Source: Primula veris (taxonomy: Eukaryota > Streptophyta > Magnoliopsida > Ericales > Primulaceae). Taken from it: a stretch of DNA of 64,000 nt. Below the pieces are notes generated by a model that had not been told where the DNA came from, ran no database searches, and was given only the letters and a program-made list of their open reading frames with translations. The position numbers and the translations under genes were made by a program. Of this stretch, positions 60,161 through 64,000 are shown one piece after another (within the stretch, counting starts at the first letter, position 1; each line of letters begins with the position of its first letter). The stretch spans positions 15,338,814 to 15,402,813 of the forward strand of contig OY821740.1 in the NCBI GenBank assembly GCA_963682055.1, given 5' to 3'.

Positions 60161-63100
60161 CGTCTGTTGGGTGCCCCGTCTTCTCGTTGTTTGGTAGGCC
60201 CACAGGACATGCTGTAGTTCTTTGGCCCAATGTCCTTTCGACTCGTCTAACCTTTTCTTGATTCCGTCAAGCACGATCTTATTCGATACCTCAGCCTGTC
60301 CGTTGCACTGGGGGTACGACGGGGTTAAATAATAGTTCCTGATGTGATACTTAGCATACATCGCTTTCAACTTAGCCCCGGTGAACTGGCCCCCATTGTC
60401 CGTGACTATCAAGTAAGGGATTCCAAATCTTGTGATCACGTCTCTCCATAGGAACCTGATCACCTCGGCCTCCGTTATCTTTGCTAACGTCACGGCCTCT
60501 ATCCATTTTGAGAAGTAGTCGGTGACCATGAGGAGGAACTTCTTCCCCCCTGGGGCCTTAGGGAATGGTCCGACGATGTCCATGCCCCATTGTGCAAATG
60601 GCCAAGGAGAGGTCACGCTGCTCATTTTTTGCGCCGCGGCTCGAGGTATGGGTGCGTATTTCTGGCACTTCTCCCACCTGAGTACGAACGTTTTTGAATC
60701 CTTTTGCATGAGCGGCCACCATCAACCGTGGGTTAGTGCCCGGTTGGCCAGTGATCTCCCCCCGGTATGGCTTCCACAGGTCCCTTTGTGTATTTCTTCC
60801 ATGACCCTTACCACCATATCGGGGTGGACGCAGAGCAAGTATGGCCCGGAGAATGACCTTTTATAGAGCTTTTCATTGGGAGCTAGCTACAATCCTAACG
60901 CCTTCCTCTTTATTTTCTCAGCTTCTTTTTTATCGTCGGGCAGGTCGCCGGAGCGGTGGTATTCGATTATAGGGTCCATCCAACTCGGCTCTTGCGGGAG
61001 GTCGGTCACCACGTTGATTTTTGCCTTTGCCTCGATGCTAGGAGAAGGGACATACTCTACGGTGATGACTCTTTCTCGTTTATCACTTATGGCCGAGGCC
61101 AGGGTCGTAAGTGCATCGGCGTGAGTGTTCTCGTTCCTGTTGATGTTGATGATTTCTTGACGCTCAAAGGTTTGGAGTATTCCGGAAGCGATGGCTTCGT
61201 AGCTTGCCATTCTTTCGTCTTTTGTCTGGAACTCCCCACTTATTTGGCTACTCACTAATTGGGAGTCGGTGTTCACCAGTATTCTCTTGACCCCTAGACT
61301 CTGAGCCATTTTCAAGCCGACGATCACGGCCTCATATTCTGCCTCGTTGTTGGTGGCTCGGAAGCCAAACTGGATCGACTTCTCGATCATGTCATCTTGT
61401 GGAGACCGGAGTACAATGCCGAGGCCGGATCCTTTTTTATTGGCGGCTCCGTAGGTATGCAAGGTCCACATTTCCTGGGCACGTTCCTCAGTACCGGGAC
61501 ATAGGGTAGTTCTGTCAGCTATGGTGAATTCTGCCACAAAGTCGGCTAGGGCCTGCCCCTTTACGGACGTGCGTGGCTCATAGCGGATGTCGTACGCGTT
61601 TAAGTGGCAGGCCACTTTGTCATCCGTCGAGACAGATCCCCTTTTTGAAGTATTTCTCGAACGGGCTGATCTGTATACACTACGATGCTGTGTACCGAGA
61701 AGTAATGAGCTAGCTTCCGAGAGGCCATAACGAGGGCTAGGACGAGCTTTTCTAGGGGCATGTATCTAGCCTCAGCGTCGAGGAAGGTCTTCCTCACGTA
61801 ATAGATGGGCCTTTGCTCCCTGCCAATCTCTTTGATGAGGACGGCGCTAACAACTATCTTAGACACGGGCAGATATAGGGCGAGGACATCGCCGATGTCC
61901 GGCTTCGTCAGTAGAGGCGCGCTCCCAAGGTAGTCTGCGAGTTCGGTGAACGCACCCCGACATTCGTCGTTCCATTCGAATCTCTTCTGACCTTTAGAGC
62001 CGGGCTATGAATCGATTAAGGGCGGCTGCCATGCCGGCTAGCTTTTGTATGTCCTTTCTCTTTTCAGGGGTTCTCAAATTATTCAAGGCAAAGATTTGAT
62101 CTGGATTTGCCTCTATGCCCCGATGGGTTACCATGAATCCTAAGAACTTTCCGGCCCCTACCCCGAAGGCGCATTTAGAAGCATTCAACTTCAGACCGTG
62201 CCTCTGGATGGTTTCGAATACCTCTCTTAGGTCGGACAGGTGATCCTTCTCTTGGGTGCTTTTCACCACCATATCGTCGATGTAGACCTCCATGGTCCGG
62301 CCTATGTTCTTAAAGAAGATTTTGGTGACCATTCTTTGGTACGTTGCCCCGGCATTCTTGATGAAGGTCGTTTTTTCTTAGTCAGCCTCCGACATAGGTA
62401 TTTGGTGATAGCCGGAGCAGGCATCCAGGAAGCTCATTCTGGTGGCTCCGGCAGTAGAATCCACTATTTGATCAATTTTGGGCAAGGGGAAAGGATCTTT
62501 AGGACAGGGCTGATTAAGGCTTGTGTAGTCGATGCACACGCGCAATTTTTCGTTCTTTTTGGGGACCACTACGGGATTAGCGAGCCATCTGGGGTAATAG
62601 ATTTCTCTGATGGCTCCGGCCAGCAGAAGCTTTTGTACTTCCTCGTTGATGGCATCGGCATGCTCTGGACTGACACGTCGTCCCTTTTGCATCACCGGCC
62701 TTGCGTCCGGGTTGACGTTTAATCGATGGCAGGCGAGGTCGGGGCTGATGCCCGACATTTTGCTCGGGGTCCACGCAAAATTATCGAGGTACTGGAGCAG
62801 AAGCTCGACGAGATCTGTTACCTCAGGCTCGCTTAGTTTTGCACCCACCATGAAGAAGTGGTCCTCATCCAACCCCGGGATTTGGATCTTCAATAATCCT
62901 CCTTCCACTTTGTCCTCAGCCTCTGGCCCCATCTTTTTGTTCAGTTCCCTCTGCAATTTGGGGTCCTCCATTTCTATATTCATGGCACTTTGGACCGGAA
63001 CCGGCTTCTCGCCGGAGTACACGGCCATGGTACAGCTTCTCGAGACTTTTTGGTTTCCCGAGATGGTCTCTACCCCAGCCATAGTTGGGTACTTGACCTT

Positions 63101-63715
63101 TTGGTGCAGAGTGGATGAGACGCCTTCTATCTTGTGAAGCCATGCATGCCCTAATATAACATTGTAGATGGAGGGGACGTCCACCACCGTGAACTCCACG
63201 CTCATAACATTTGTTCCCGTTTTAACGGGCAAGGTTATGTTCCCTCTGGGATGAACTGCCTCAGAGCTGAATCCGTACAGGAGAGGGACGTTGGTTTCTA
63301 GCTGCTCCTCTTTTAACTCCATCTTATGGAAGTGGTCTCCAAAGAGTATATTAACCGAGGCCCCTTGATCGACAAGGATCCATCCCACAGTGCAGTGGCC
63401 AACTTGGGCGGAGATGACCAGGGCATCGTAGTGGGGCATGTCTACCCCCACTAGGTCAAAGGTTGTGAAAGTCAGGTCCGGTTTGGAATCATGATTGCAC
63501 TTCTTTCGAGGGCTTGGACTTTCGGCGAGGTAGACGTGCTGCTTCATCGCTGCTTCGCGGGCCGAGGTTCTCTCCGCTCCAGTAGGGTTCGATCTCTTCG
63601 GTCCAGAGTGAATAAATTGACATGTCATCACCGGTGAGGGGAGATCTCGTTGCCTTTCGTCAGTCCCTTCTCTGCCACGATCGGAGTCCCTTCGTGACTT
63701 GATGTATTTATCCAT
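60156..63715 (-). pseudogene. Pol of gypsy element A upstream of the B insertion, decayed
   Basis: It reads in order from 63715: protease (WILVDQGAS), RT start, then a TAA after PMSEAD (62378) with a small deletion that removes the MPFGL block of RT, YIDDMVVKS (62270s), a second deletion after FIARL (61994) removing the usual GDRCKPFF segment, RNase H to PVREILQKG, the archaeal-type RNase H (61615-60887 frame), and integrase to the insertion point. A is dead for reverse transcription. It nonetheless keeps sense codons at the two stop positions of element B, which shows that those stops arose on B's branch. Confidence 0.9.
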
Positions 63716-64000
63716 CAGGCCATCTCGGACCCATCATTCAAGCCTCGCCTTCAGACCATGACATTCGCTAGTATGATGGCCACGACCTCTGTGATAGTCA
63801 CAGATTTTATCATTGGGCCCGCGTACCGGCTCATTCCGGAGAGGGAGAGGCCACGAGAAGAATGGCTCATTCTCTATCTCGCCAAGGAGGTCGATCAACG
63901 GGAGGCGAAAAGTGGTGGAATAGGCAATGCCTGGGTCTAATGGGGCAGGCAAAGCTTGGTGTCTGGGACGGGGGTCTTCTCTTCTCCTTTTAGGGGCCGG
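63716..64000 (-). pseudogene. Gag C-terminal end of gypsy element A, partial
   Basis: It encodes GIAYSTTFRLPLIDLLGEIE, PFFSWPLPLRNEP and the motif CDYHRGRGHHTSECH, ending LKARLE with a TGA at 63734 in place of the Gly codon in element B. Gag and pol of A are in the same frame across that TGA. The rest of gag and the 5' LTR lie beyond the window. Confidence 0.85.

Larger units (their letters stand above)
44404..64000 (-). mobile_element. Outer gypsy/Tat element A, split by element B, runs off the window
   Basis: The 3' LTR is at 44404-45086, followed by the antisense gene, a minisatellite and the end of pol (48844-49263). The element resumes at 60156 after the inserted element B and continues through pol into gag at the right edge, so its 5' LTR lies outside. 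Tat assignment rests on a second (archaeal-type) RNase H domain after the RT-linked one, an integrase without chromodomain, and an extra gene between pol and the 3' LTR. A carries many stops and deletions and is older than B. Confidence 0.88.

Overview
The window is nuclear DNA from a flowering plant, most likely a eudicot. Three ordinary plant genes with GT-AG introns or plant-typical domains sit in AT-rich, gene-poor DNA, and the rest is dominated by plant-type LTR retrotransposons plus small MITE, Helitron and TRIM elements. The species cannot be named from the sequence alone. No rRNA, tRNA or CRISPR array was recognised.

Layout. 1-16.3 kb: AT-rich DNA with a cold-shock-domain/zinc-knuckle RNA-binding protein gene (3908-4375, +) and a complete eight-exon AUX1/LAX-type auxin influx carrier gene, closest to LAX2 (6688-10886, -). 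16.3-26.5 kb: a recent full-length Ty1/copia element of SIRE type on the minus strand, with near-identical LTRs, a CCTAC target duplication, an intact 1661-residue Gag-Pol and a second 423-residue ORF downstream of pol. A short palindromic motif (GTTGCAAC/GTTCCAAC, spaced about 12 bp) recurs through its LTRs, untranslated regions and coding linkers. 26.5-44.4 kb: AT-rich DNA with the UFM1 gene (four exons, 30461-35021, +), an RNase H pseudogene, two inverted copies of a short Helitron, a dead PIF/Harbinger transposase, a TRIM with complete architecture, and tandem repeats.

44.4-64 kb: GC-richer DNA made of two nested members of one Ty3/gypsy Tat-lineage family, both with gag-pol on the minus strand. 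The outer copy (A) starts at its 3' LTR at 44404 and runs off the right edge. The inner copy (B, 49264-60155) is inserted in A's integrase with a TAGGG target duplication. Between pol and the 3' LTR each copy carries a gene on the opposite (plus) strand with its own TATA box, a G-box-rich upstream region, a pyrimidine-rich leader and three exons joined by two phase-0 introns. In B this antisense gene is completely open (846 residues when spliced), although gag-pol of the same copy is broken by stops and frameshifts. In A it is decayed but the same splice sites are present. Silent differences far outnumber replacement differences in the stretch compared by eye.

The two best candidates for something under-described are this spliced antisense gene with its own promoter, and the palindromic motif spread through the copia element, possibly linked to that element's extra ORF. 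Both functional ideas are inference. Extra ORFs in plant LTR elements are known as a phenomenon, but their roles are not established.
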